64,000 nt of DNA from assembly GCA_024220505.1 (NCBI GenBank), contig JAKZZE010000016.1:372001-436000 (forward strand). The letters are read 5' to 3'. Positions 8,338 through 17,868 of the stretch are shown here, in pieces (the stretch's first letter is position 1; every line of letters starts with the position of its first letter). The translations under genes and the position numbers were made by a program. Source of the stretch: Rhizopus arrhizus. Taxonomy: Eukaryota; Mucoromycota; Mucoromycetes; Mucorales; Rhizopodaceae. Under the pieces are notes generated by a model. That model ran no database searches and was not told the origin of the DNA. It worked only from the letters and a program-made list of their open reading frames with translations.

Positions 8338-11300
8338 ATAAGCAAAAATCCATTAATCAACAACAACAACAACAACAACAACAACAGCAGCAGCAGCAGC
8401 AAAAACAGCAAAAACACCTCAACGCTATACTAACCCAAAGCGAGGACAGACATAGTAGACAAAAAGATCTATATGCTGCGATAAGACCCGAAAGACCTCC
8501 CGAAGTTACTCCAGGAATACCATATACTAAAGACCGACCCGCAACACAGGATAAGCAGAAAAAGCCAGCTGTCACTACCAGAAGAATTACTACAAGAAAG
8601 CATCTTGAAGAAATACGCCCCAAGAATTCACCATTTAATGATACTGCAATACGAATGGAGACAGACTTACCTATAGAAAAAGTACAGACAAAAACACCAA
8701 GAAAGAATCCCAGACGAGAACCTCCTGCCATTTCATATAATATTGTAGAAGATGTACTTGATCAACCAGCAAATATATCCGTAAGAGATTTAATCACCAC
8801 TACACCAAGACTTCGAAGAGACCTCATTGGTGCATGTAGACTAAAAAGAAAATCTCCAAATAAAAAAAGATCACAGGAAACTATGGCCTTAATTGAGGAT
8901 GAAGATATAAACACTACAGCTGCATATACAAAAATAATCATTGGAAATCAACGCATAAAGACATTAGTAGATTGTGGAGCCGCAAAAACTTGTATTTCGA
9001 AATCTTTGGCAGATGCTCTGAAACTAGATATTGATGCTGCATCAGAAAGCGTTTTTACCTTAGGAAATGGAACTAAACAACCTGCATTGGGAATGATTTA
9101 TGATGTACCAATAGAAGTCAGTGAAGATTTAGTCATACCATGCACAGTGGAAGTACTGCCTACGTGTCCATCTCATTTTATTATTGGAAACAACTGGTTA
9201 AGCAGGGCGAAAGCTAGAATCGATTTCAATAGTGCATCCATGAAAGTATCTTACAAGAATCGAAAAGCAGAACTACCTATATCATTTCTCCGGAAAAAGG
9301 ATAACATACCTAAAATGACTACTTATCAACAGATGTACCAAAATCCTACGAGTCTTACAAATTCTACTGAAAAGAAAGTTCGATTTGAAAAAGATGGCTC
9401 TGAGGAAGATAATTCGACAGGAGAAGATTCTGAAGACACATCTGAAAGTGAATTAACGGAAGAATCGAATGAGGAAGACTATAGTACAGAGGATGAGTCA
9501 TCTGAAGAAGAAAGAAACGATACAGATTCTTTACTAGTATTAAACAACGATGATACACAGGAGCTGGATATAGTTAGAGATAATACAGAAATAGTCATAC
9601 AAGCTCCAAAAGAGGGGATGGTGTTGAAAGCACACACTTCAAATAGCTTTCAAATCAAGAAACCAACCGGAACAACCAAGAATAACACATACAGCCTTGA
9701 AATCACGAATAAAGATATCACTCAAGTCATGGGATACTTTGACATCAGTACAAGTATTGTCATCAACAAAAAGAGTATAGATGTACATTTATATAATCGG
9801 TCAGACTACGATATATATCTTAAACCGTACGAAGAAGTAGGAAGGCTAGAAGCTTTTGATTTACAAAACGAAGAAATGGTCCAAGCTTATCAACTTAATC
9901 GAGATACAGATTTATACGTATTAGAAGAAGATCAAGCTGAACACGACACTACAGATAATGAATCTCTAGATCAAGAAACTTATACTAAGTTAGAAATTGG
10001 AAAAATTGGAAACGATATCGCTAAAAGATTGAAGAAGCTCATACACAAATTCAAAAACATATTTGATTGGAATAATGATACAATTGGCCATACACAACTG
10101 ATAAATCACAAGATTGTTATTGAAGAAAATACCCAACCAATTAGTCACCGACCATATCGACTTAGTCCAATTGAATCAGATTATCTACAAAAGGAATTAG
10201 AAAAGTATTGTAAACTGGGAGTAATAGCGCCTTCAAATAGTCCATGGGCAGCACCAGTAATATTAGTGAAGAAAAAAAACGGAGAATACCGCATGGTGAT
10301 TGATTATCGCAAGTTAAATGCTATTACCAAGAAAGATTCATACCCTTTGCCAAGAATCGATGATTTACTTGACGCTTTAGGAAAAGCAAAAGTATTCTCA
10401 GCCTTAGATATGAGAGCAGGATTTCACCAAGTGCCTGTAGAAGAAAGTAGCAAAGAATTAACTGCTTTTACAACAAAATACGGTGTATATCACTATAATA
10501 CTTTGCCAATGGGATTAGTCAACTCTCCTGCGACCTTCCAACGTCTCATAGATCTCTGCTTTAGAAAACTGATAAACAAATGCTTAGTAGCCTATATCGA
10601 TGATCTAAACATATATTCCAATAATCACCATGAACATCTTACCCATTTAGAACAAGTCTTCAATTGTATCAAAATAGCAAATCTAAAGCTCAATCCAGAA
10701 AAGTGCTTTTTTTTCAAAGATCATCTCAAGTTTCTTGGATACATCGTCACTCAAGAAGGAATACACACTGATCCTGGAAAAATAGAGAAGATAAAAAACT
10801 ACGAGAGACCAACAACACTCACACAAGTCAGAGGATTTCTGGGATTAGCCTCATATTACCGAAGGTTTATCAAAAACTTTGCCGCAATAGCACGACCATT
10901 GCATGATCAAACCAAGACATCTAAAAAGGTTCCCTGGACCAACAAAACTACCGAATCATTTGAAAAACTTAAGAAACTTTTGACAGAAGCACCAGTATTA
11001 GCAAGACCGGATTTCAATCGAGACTTTGTACTTGTAACAGACGCATCCAAACAAGGACTTGGCTGTATTCTCACACAATTAGACGACGATGGACATGAAC
11101 ATCCAATCATATATGCCAGTCGAAGCCTTAAATCAAGTGAGGTGAATTATGGTGTTTCAAAACTTGAATGTTTAGCCGTAATCTGGGCTGTAAAGCTTTT
11201 TAGACCATATCTGCTTGGAAGAAGATTCACTATAATAACAGATCATTCAGCATTAAGAGGACTTCTAAATACAACAAACCCTACTGGAATTATAGCAAGA

Positions 11301-11396
11301 TGGATAACTATACTAGCAGAATATGAATATGAAGTCAAGTATCGACCTGGAAGAGTTAACGAGAGTGCCGACTTTCTTTCCAGATTAGGATATTAA
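8298..11396 (+). CDS. Pol: protease, reverse transcriptase, RNase H (no integrase)
   Basis: About 1,030 residues, expected as a Gag-Pol fusion through the -1 frameshift; no ATG opens the frame, and the nominal start here is GTG. In order: a polyglutamine run (CAA/CAG repeat, 8359-8404); an aspartic protease with active site D-C-G-A at 8970-8981 (Asp about residue 225); an acidic Ser/Glu linker (about 370-410); reverse transcriptase from about residue 650, with SALDMRAGFHQ and catalytic YIDD (about 766); and RNase H with VTDASKQG, a conserved Glu and TDHSAL, ending ADFLSRLGY. It stops at 11396 before any integrase. All RT and RNase H motifs look intact. Confidence 0.93.
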   Translation: MFNNENNGQSNTHYKQKSINQQQQQQQQQQQQQQQKQQKHLNAILTQSEDRHSRQKDLYAAIRPERPPEVTPGIPYTKDRPATQDKQKKPAVTTRRITTRKHLEEIRPKNSPFNDTAIRMETDLPIEKVQTKTPRKNPRREPPAISYNIVEDVLDQPANISVRDLITTTPRLRRDLIGACRLKRKSPNKKRSQETMALIEDEDINTTAAYTKIIIGNQRIKTLVDCGAAKTCISKSLADALKLDIDAASESVFTLGNGTKQPALGMIYDVPIEVSEDLVIPCTVEVLPTCPSHFIIGNNWLSRAKARIDFNSASMKVSYKNRKAELPISFLRKKDNIPKMTTYQQMYQNPTSLTNSTEKKVRFEKDGSEEDNSTGEDSEDTSESELTEESNEEDYSTEDESSEEERNDTDSLLVLNNDDTQELDIVRDNTEIVIQAPKEGMVLKAHTSNSFQIKKPTGTTKNNTYSLEITNKDITQVMGYFDISTSIVINKKSIDVHLYNRSDYDIYLKPYEEVGRLEAFDLQNEEMVQAYQLNRDTDLYVLEEDQAEHDTTDNESLDQETYTKLEIGKIGNDIAKRLKKLIHKFKNIFDWNNDTIGHTQLINHKIVIEENTQPISHRPYRLSPIESDYLQKELEKYCKLGVIAPSNSPWAAPVILVKKKNGEYRMVIDYRKLNAITKKDSYPLPRIDDLLDALGKAKVFSALDMRAGFHQVPVEESSKELTAFTTKYGVYHYNTLPMGLVNSPATFQRLIDLCFRKLINKCLVAYIDDLNIYSNNHHEHLTHLEQVFNCIKIANLKLNPEKCFFFKDHLKFLGYIVTQEGIHTDPGKIEKIKNYERPTTLTQVRGFLGLASYYRRFIKNFAAIARPLHDQTKTSKKVPWTNKTTESFEKLKKLLTEAPVLARPDFNRDFVLVTDASKQGLGCILTQLDDDGHEHPIIYASRSLKSSEVNYGVSKLECLAVIWAVKLFRPYLLGRRFTIITDHSALRGLLNTTNPTGIIARWITILAEYEYEVKYRPGRVNESADFLSRLGY
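8359..8404 (+). repeat. CAA/CAG trinucleotide repeat (polyQ in Pol)
   Basis: About 15 glutamine codons in a row, first CAA then CAG, near the start of the pol frame. It is likely length-variable. It lies between the frameshift site and the protease. Confidence 0.85.
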
Positions 11397-11602
11397 TTCG
11401 CAAAAACACAACAAAATCACACTACCAATGTATTTTATCAAATCACATGGAGGAAGGGAGGGGTAGTTGAAACAAACAAACAAAAAAAAAAAAATCAAAA
11501 AAAAAAAACACACACACACACACACCAATCAAACAAAAACCTTAATACAGAACAATACAAAAATCGTATCACCACAAAGCATAATAACAAAGTTACACAA
11601 AA
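11397..11602 (+). other. Pol-integrase spacer with polypurine tract and microsatellite
   Basis: This 206-bp gap separates the pol stop from the integrase ATG. It holds a 15-nt polypurine tract GGAGGAAGGGAGGGG (11449-11463), then A-rich repeats and an (AC)n run (about 11507-11524). The purine tract looks like a plus-strand priming site but lies in mid-element. The integrase frame is closed by TAA at 11585-11587, so neither readthrough nor a simple frameshift from pol can reach it. Confidence 0.75.
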
Positions 11603-14017
11603 ATGGAAGAAGAAAAAATACAAATGATGAAACAATATTTGCTCACACTGAAGACTCCTGACAATATTCCAACAAAAATGATAAAACATCTTGAAAGAGA
11701 GTCAATCAACTATACAATATATAAAGATACTCTATATCGATACAACACATCAAACGGTATCATCCGTAAAGTTTTAAACACTGAAGAGGCAGAAAATATC
11801 ATTCATACCTATCATCAACACCCCTTGGGAGGTCATCTTGCTTATAACAATACCTTACACAAGATAGCCACCAGATATTACTGGGATAAGATGGCCCACA
11901 CAATTCAACAATATGTTAAAAATTGTCCAAGATGTCAAGTACACGGACCCAAATCATTAAACGAAGAACTCTATCCTGTGCCAGTATCAACCAAACCTTT
12001 TGACAGAATAGCATTGGATGTTAAGCATGTACAAACTTCCAGAGCAGGATACCGCTATATAATTGCTGGGATAGATTACTTGACTAAGTATGTGGAAGCT
12101 AGGCCAATGCGATTCCAAACATCATCTGAGATAGCATTGTTTCTATACGAGGAAATCATATGTCGACACGGTTGCCCTACGATAATTGTTACCGATAATG
12201 GAAAGCCCTTTTTGAGCGATTTAATACGCCAAGTTTGCAAAAATTATTCTATTATACACAAAACGACAACTCCCTACAACCCTCAAAGCAATGGTCTTAT
12301 CGAAAGATTTAATCGAACGTTAGGACAAATCTTACAACGCAGATCAGACGACGAGAAGAAAGATTGGGACCAGTATCTACCAGCTGCATTATTCGCTTAT
12401 AGATCAATGAAACAAGCAACTACCAAACACAGCCCCTTTAGTTTGATGTATGGCTATGAACCTAAAACCCCATTCGACATGGAACACCAGATCTATAACA
12501 GGAAATCGCCTCAGTTTGACGCAACTTTATTTCACCGAACGGCACATCAGTTACACAACCTTAGCAGAATTAGAGAGCAAGCCACAAAAGCAATAAAAAC
12601 AACACAAGCAGCACAAAAGAAGGCAATAGAAAAGAAAATACTTGATCAACGCAAAGAACTGAAGCCATCATTCAATCTTGGAGACACAGTATTAGTCTAC
12701 AAGGATTTTTTGACTACTTCTTGGTCAGGAAAACTACAAGACAGATGGCAAGGACCATTTATCATACATCACCTGTTAGGAAAAGGAACTTATCATATCA
12801 AGAGCATTGATGTATCAGATACAAAGATCAGGAGGGTACACGGAAACCGTTTGAAACCTTATTCGATACCCAACACCTTATGGAAAACTGAACATCATAG
12901 GATTGGTTCAGGAACTCTGGATGATGAAACTAGAGAGCTTTTCCTTTTAGATTCTTCACAAGCACAAGGTTTAACAACATTCATCAGATATCCTACCAAA
13001 AGAAGAACGCGTACACAGTTTGAAAATAGTATATATACGGGACAATATTACAACCAAAGAAAAACCATTCGAATTAAAACGAAAACTCAAAACAATATGC
13101 AAAGTGCTCAAATTACTCAAATGAACAATCAAGTTAGTGGCCCCGGTTATATAACCCAAGGAATGAAGGAAACCTGGATGCGACCATATGTGCCCAACCG
13201 ACAAGACTTTGAAACAATTCAAGATTACGTAAATACGATGGTAAATACCTACTTTGTCAAATTTTGCCAGCTTGAAGGATACGAAGCTTTGGAAAAGGCC
13301 GTTGGAAACTGGTTGCTGGAATGCGAGGAGGAGTTCGGTGGACCAGGATCCATTGGATATGGTGAGCGAGGTCAATTTTTACCAAGAGAAGAAGGTGCAG
13401 TACTGATTGCCAAAGAAATAAAAGACAAAGCAGAAATAATCTCTATCTTGGATATACCAAGCCCTACTGACAACACGCCGGTAATGGTACCAGCTATACT
13501 ACCACCATCAGACAAAATACCAGAACCCCAAGCCACCTATTCTGACGCACAAGATGAATATTTGACTCCCTCTTTATTTGAAGACTGGGAATGGGCAATC
13601 AGAACCACAGGCATAGAATTAGCAAGAAAACAAATGGCTAGAACTTTTTACAAATATCAAGAAATTGTACAGCATCAGAAACAGATGACGCTTATGAAAC
13701 AACAGCTTACCTTGCGTTTTGCTGAAGATGTTAACTATTGGAGCCACTTGAAGTTTACGCAGCCAAGACCTACTCCAGGTAGTGTGGAGGCTTATTTATC
13801 TTCAAAGCATGCCAACTTAAAAGCTGAAATACCCAATGACTTTCTCTATCCATCCTTATTGAGAGCTGCTAGGAATGGAGATACATGGGCTATAATCGAT
13901 CAAGAATATGAAGAGTTCGAGGACGAACTTATGTCCACTGGGGGCATCTGTGACGAAAATAGAAATTTTTTCAATCAAACTGTACCACTTGACGAAGAAA
14001 GTTCGGACCTGAACTAA
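11603..14017 (+). CDS. Integrase ORF with long unknown C-terminal extension
   Basis: 804 residues from its own ATG. Residues about 65-115 form the HHCC zinc-binding domain (GGH, then C-P-R-C-Q). The catalytic core has D139 (LDVKH), D198 (VTDNG) and E234 (IERFNRTL), with exactly 35 residues between the last two (D,D-35-E). Residues about 375-420 are the GPY/F module (W-Q-G-P-F) of Gypsy integrases. Residues about 420-804 match nothing I recognise; they are mixed charged and helical, with no evident zinc or chromodomain motif. The last 22 codons and the stop lie inside the 3' LTR. It joins the element's cDNA to chromosomal DNA. How it is translated is unclear: a spliced or separate mRNA is possible. 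Confidence 0.92.
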   Translation: MEEEKIQMMKQYLLTLKTPDNIPTKMIKHLERESINYTIYKDTLYRYNTSNGIIRKVLNTEEAENIIHTYHQHPLGGHLAYNNTLHKIATRYYWDKMAHTIQQYVKNCPRCQVHGPKSLNEELYPVPVSTKPFDRIALDVKHVQTSRAGYRYIIAGIDYLTKYVEARPMRFQTSSEIALFLYEEIICRHGCPTIIVTDNGKPFLSDLIRQVCKNYSIIHKTTTPYNPQSNGLIERFNRTLGQILQRRSDDEKKDWDQYLPAALFAYRSMKQATTKHSPFSLMYGYEPKTPFDMEHQIYNRKSPQFDATLFHRTAHQLHNLSRIREQATKAIKTTQAAQKKAIEKKILDQRKELKPSFNLGDTVLVYKDFLTTSWSGKLQDRWQGPFIIHHLLGKGTYHIKSIDVSDTKIRRVHGNRLKPYSIPNTLWKTEHHRIGSGTLDDETRELFLLDSSQAQGLTTFIRYPTKRRTRTQFENSIYTGQYYNQRKTIRIKTKTQNNMQSAQITQMNNQVSGPGYITQGMKETWMRPYVPNRQDFETIQDYVNTMVNTYFVKFCQLEGYEALEKAVGNWLLECEEEFGGPGSIGYGERGQFLPREEGAVLIAKEIKDKAEIISILDIPSPTDNTPVMVPAILPPSDKIPEPQATYSDAQDEYLTPSLFEDWEWAIRTTGIELARKQMARTFYKYQEIVQHQKQMTLMKQQLTLRFAEDVNYWSHLKFTQPRPTPGSVEAYLSSKHANLKAEIPNDFLYPSLLRAARNGDTWAIIDQEYEEFEDELMSTGGICDENRNFFNQTVPLDEESSDLN

Positions 14018-14509
14018 GTTCATGTCCTCAATATTTTTGATAAACTCAATGAAATTGAATAACTCAACTAAATTCACAATTCAAAGGAAAACACAAAAAT
14101 CTAAAAACATCACAAAATCAAGAAAACCAAAAACATATAAATATCAACAATTTATCAAGAATTATTATTATTATTATTATCTTACCTTATCCAAATAAAT
14201 CTCCTTTGAAACAAAATACTTCTTTTATTTTATAAATAGGAAGAATCAATAATCCCTTGAATCATATACTTCATTGTAATCTCTTTTTTATTTTATCTTT
14301 TATCTTTCATCTTTTTATTTTACTTTTATTCAATTCAGACTGATCTACTTAACAAGATCTGGTGGTCACTCTACTCAAGCGAACTTACAACTCAAATTAT
14401 CTACTCTTTTTTGGATATTAATTTATCCAATACTTTATTCGATTACCAAAACTTTGTCTCAATAACTTATACCAAACCTACTTAAACCCGAAAGCCTAAC
14501 AATCTCACA
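13949..14509 (+). repeat. 3' LTR of the Gypsy element
   Basis: 561 bp, a direct repeat of 6348-6908 with no difference found by eye. It contains the end of the integrase ORF (stop at 14015-14017) and a copy of AAGATCTGGTGGTCACT at 14354-14370. It is followed by the GTGA target duplication. Confidence 0.95.
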
Positions 14510-14611
14510 GTGACCAAAGTAGGCAGTAAAGAGGTTACACGAAGCAAAAGTGAAAGAAGTCGAAAAGTGAAAAAAGTCGAAAAGTGAAAAAAGTCAAAAA
14601 ATGAAAAAAGT

Positions 14612-14646
<35 letters not shown>

Positions 14647-16400
14647 ATTATTATATATATATATCCCCAACCATTCAGTCAAGGAAAAAAAATGAGTCAA
14701 GTTCTTTTATATTTTTATATATACTTAACTCAATAAAGCAGGCTAACTTACTCATAAAAGTTCCTGATCTCTTATTTTACTTTACTTTTTATATTATTTT
14801 ATCAAGAAACATCGTATTGATCTTACATATAAGATCTGGTGGTCACTACTTAACAAGCATCCGCTTAAATTCTATATAAAACAACAACTTACAAGGCAAT
14901 CTTAACCTTACAATCAAGCTTTACAAGCAAACTTTACTCAAATTAACTCACTTACAACAAGCCAATCTATATAAAATAACAGCATATCTTTTATTTTCGA
15001 ATTGTTGTAAGAATGGGAATAGCAGTCCGACGAAAAAGGAAACAGAGATGTTGTTGTAGCACAAATGATAAAATTTTGGATCTGGAGAACAATGATGATC
15101 GCAAGAACAAATTTTGGTGTCCAGCGACATTGACGTCGGTCGACATCGTTTGTAAACAACATAAACAATAAGCCATGCCTTTTTTTTTTTAAATAAATAA
15201 GATGAATGTTTTTAACCAAAACAACAGATACTCAATAAATCAAATCTTATTGAGTCACAATTACCTTTTTTTATTTTTATTTATTCTTTTTGATCTGATA
15301 CCAAAGTTATCACGAATCAAGAAAGATCTCTTTTATTTTTTTTTATCTTTTATAAAACAATCTCACTCTTAACCTTATTGATCTATAAAGATCTGGTGGT
15401 CACTACTTAAATTACTCTATCAAAAGAACTATTAAACGTTCAATCAAGTTAATCAAACTCTAGTCATTCAAGGCTTCTAACCTCAAACTAAATGAATCTA
15501 CATCACTTTAATACAATCCAAATCCCAAGTACTAACAAGTTACATTGTTATACAAAGTCAAAATAAAATAAGTCGTTTTAATGAGTCGTTTGAATGAGGA
15601 AAACCATTCAACCGAATGAAGTCGGTTAAATAAGTCAACTACAAGCAACAGTATAAATAATCGGATCATTTTGAATATTTTGGAGAGAGGACAGTACATT
15701 TCTATTCAATAAACAGGCAACCTTCTCATAAAAAGTTTCTGATCGCTTTATCTTTCCTTATATTTACCTTTATTTACTTTTATTTGATCTTATACAAAAG
15801 ATCTGGTACCTTACTTTAAAATTTCAAGAAAAACTTCTATAAAAACACTCACCCAAACCACAATAAGGTTTATATAACAGCAGCTCCGATTTTTTTTTAT
15901 TAAAGCTACTCAAGTAACCAACTTCATTTTTTCAAATTTCTTTCTTATAAAAGATCCTTCCTTTTATCTTTTTTAATACACAACGACAAGCTTTATTATC
16001 TTTACTTTATTTTTGAAATATCTTTTATCACAAATAAACCTCAATTACTGTTTTAAAAATTCTTTGTTCTTTACCTTATAACTCAAGTCCCTTGAAGTCA
16101 ATAGTCTTCATTGTATCTTATTCTATTCAAATCAAGTTACTTTACTTTTTAAAACAAGTCTAATCTACTTAATAAGATCTGGTGGTCACTTATAAAAGGG
16201 AACTACTTTTGAAATCATAATTCGAAACTCTTTAAGTTTATTATCAACTAAAAACTACCAATCTACTAAGAACCAAAAAACTTGCAATATTGTGTCAGAT
16301 CATGTTTTACGTTTACTACCAAAAATACAAAGATAGAAAACTTAACTGTTGAAATGTAAATAAAGGCCAATGTAGTATTGAGTGCAAGGTTTTAATTGCT
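14510..16400 (+). mobile_element. Degenerate LTR-like relics
   Basis: No gene is seen. Related segments recur: CAATAAA(G)CAGGC...CTCATAAAA...TGATC at 14730-14770 and again at 15707-15753. The motif AAGATCTGGTGGTCACT occurs at 14831-14847, 15388-15404 and 16174-16190, with a truncated form at 15798-15807. Each copy is preceded by a T/A-rich stretch like the intact LTR. I read these as broken LTRs from related elements. The boundaries are not resolvable by eye. Confidence 0.6.
14550..14617 (+). repeat. 17-bp tandem repeat, four copies
   Basis: Unit GTGAAAAAAGTCGAAAA in four near-perfect copies (14550-14566, 14567-14583, 14584-14600, 14601-14617). It runs into a poly-A tract of about 30 bases and then a TA repeat. 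Confidence 0.85.
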
Positions 16401-16591
16401 CATCTTAGTCTGTTCAATTTGTATCAAACAATCTAATTTTAGCAAATAAAAAAGAAGATATGCATGAATAGCATTGGATATAAGTAAAACAAGTTTTATA
16501 GTTGAAAAGATCATTATTCTGCAGCACAAGAACTATTGCATGTATCATAAAATGTTTCTTTTTAAATATATCACATAAACAGTTTTCATTT

Positions 16592-17634
16592 CTAATAGTC
16601 ATCTTCATCATCAAAATATCTGTCTTGAAAGTCTCTTTCTTGCTGTTCAAGATCGTCATAATCCTATACAACAAGAATATTACATCAAATATCCACAGTT
16701 ACCATAAACAATTCTTACTTCGTTATAGTCAACTTCTGCATAGTTAAAATCCTTTTCAAAACAATGAACAATCAGAATATTAAATTTTTTTTTTGTGCAA
16801 AAAGTTTCTTACGTCTTTTCCTGCTAAAAACTTTTCTTCTAATAACCTTATAAGCTCTTGTCTTTTCTCTTCTCTGAATACTATCATATCTTCAATATCC
16901 TCCTCAATATCCTCCTCAATATCTTCCTCATCCTCCGCTTTATCTCTTAATTTGTCATCAAGTGCTTCTCGATTACCGTCTTTCATTTCAACATCTTCCT
17001 CTTTTTCTTTCCTCACAGATACTTCATCCTCATTCTCACTTTCTTCTTCTTCTTCTTCCTCAAATTGTTCTTCCTCAATTATTCTCCGTCTCTCTAGACG
17101 ATCACTGACATACTTTTGATCAATATTACTCAAGATTCGATTTACCAAAGTAACATCCTTCCCGAACGGTTTGTTTTTCTCACTTTCAGGAATGTACTGA
17201 CCCACATACTGTTCATATAACTCTGGTTCTCTCAACTGGATCGATTCGTCAGAAAAATAGTCCGAATGTCTTAGTTGTCGTTTTAAATATTCATATCGTC
17301 TGTTCTGAGAGAGGGTATATAGAGCAGATCTTTGGTTTCTTGTGTTTGCTTTCGGTGGCGGTGGTGTGTTCTCTTTATATAGCAAAGAAGATAAATAAAA
17401 TTTGACTTCATAATTGTCTTGTATACACTGAAAGAGGGATAATATGCTTTGTGACAAATATCGACCCCACTTGCTTAAAAACAAGCCGGGATCTGATTCA
17501 AGTGTTGTATTCATTTGTGTCAATTTATCCTTGTCTTCAAGTTCTGCTTCGCCTAAACGTAAAGTCTTGAAGGGAATGTTGTTCAAATTTTCTCTCATAA
17601 ATGTCATTACTCTAAGTTGCGTAGTCTCGTCCAT
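16592..17634 (-). CDS. CCDC97-like protein (DUF2052)
   Basis: Three exons: 17634-16813, 16751-16719 and 16663-16592, giving 308 residues. The family is recognised from RNRRYEYLKRQLRH...YFSDESIQLREPELYEQYVGQYI in the middle and from the C-terminal block FLAGKDDFNYAEVDYNEDYDDLEQ followed by a short acidic tail, as in coiled-coil domain-containing protein 97. Residues about 190-255 are a Glu/Asp-rich coil. Human CCDC97 has been linked to splicing-factor complexes; that role here is only inferred. The gene is divergent from the large unknown gene, with 234 bp between starts that may serve both. Both introns are phase 0, so the joined frame is exact. Confidence 0.8.
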
Positions 17635-17868
17635 GCTTTTGATAAATACAAAAAAAAAAAAAAATAAAGTAAAAAAATGAAGAGAATTTCATATTTGTTT
17701 GAGCTGTCACAGAAAACACAAACTTCTCTTTGTCTCTGATCATGACAGTTATGCATAATATTACATCACAAAAGTCAATGAAAGCAAGATTCAAAGTAAA
17801 TATAAAATGATTATAAATCGCTATATAAAAGCTTTTTTACAAAGCAAACATAGGCAGATCTTGACGGT

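Larger units (their letters stand above)
6348..14509 (+). mobile_element. Complete Ty3/Gypsy LTR retrotransposon
   Basis: An 8,162-bp element bounded by two 561-bp direct repeats that appear identical by eye and have TGTGA...TCACA inverted ends. A 4-bp target duplication GTGA flanks it (6344-6347 and 14510-14513). The order is 5' LTR, primer-binding-like site, gag, pol (protease, reverse transcriptase, RNase H), a separate integrase ORF, 3' LTR. Integrase lies after RNase H, which defines the Ty3/Gypsy order. All catalytic motifs are present and no frame is broken, so it looks recently inserted and potentially active. It sits just downstream of the SRP RNA gene. Confidence 0.96.

Noticed and set aside
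8357..8731. Reverse-strand ORF with a Cys run opposite the pol N-terminus
   Set aside because: It is the complement of the CAA/CAG repeat and the pol coding frame, with no independent features.
16793..17119. Ser-rich + strand ORF
   Set aside because: Complement of the Glu/Asp-rich coil of the CCDC97-like gene.
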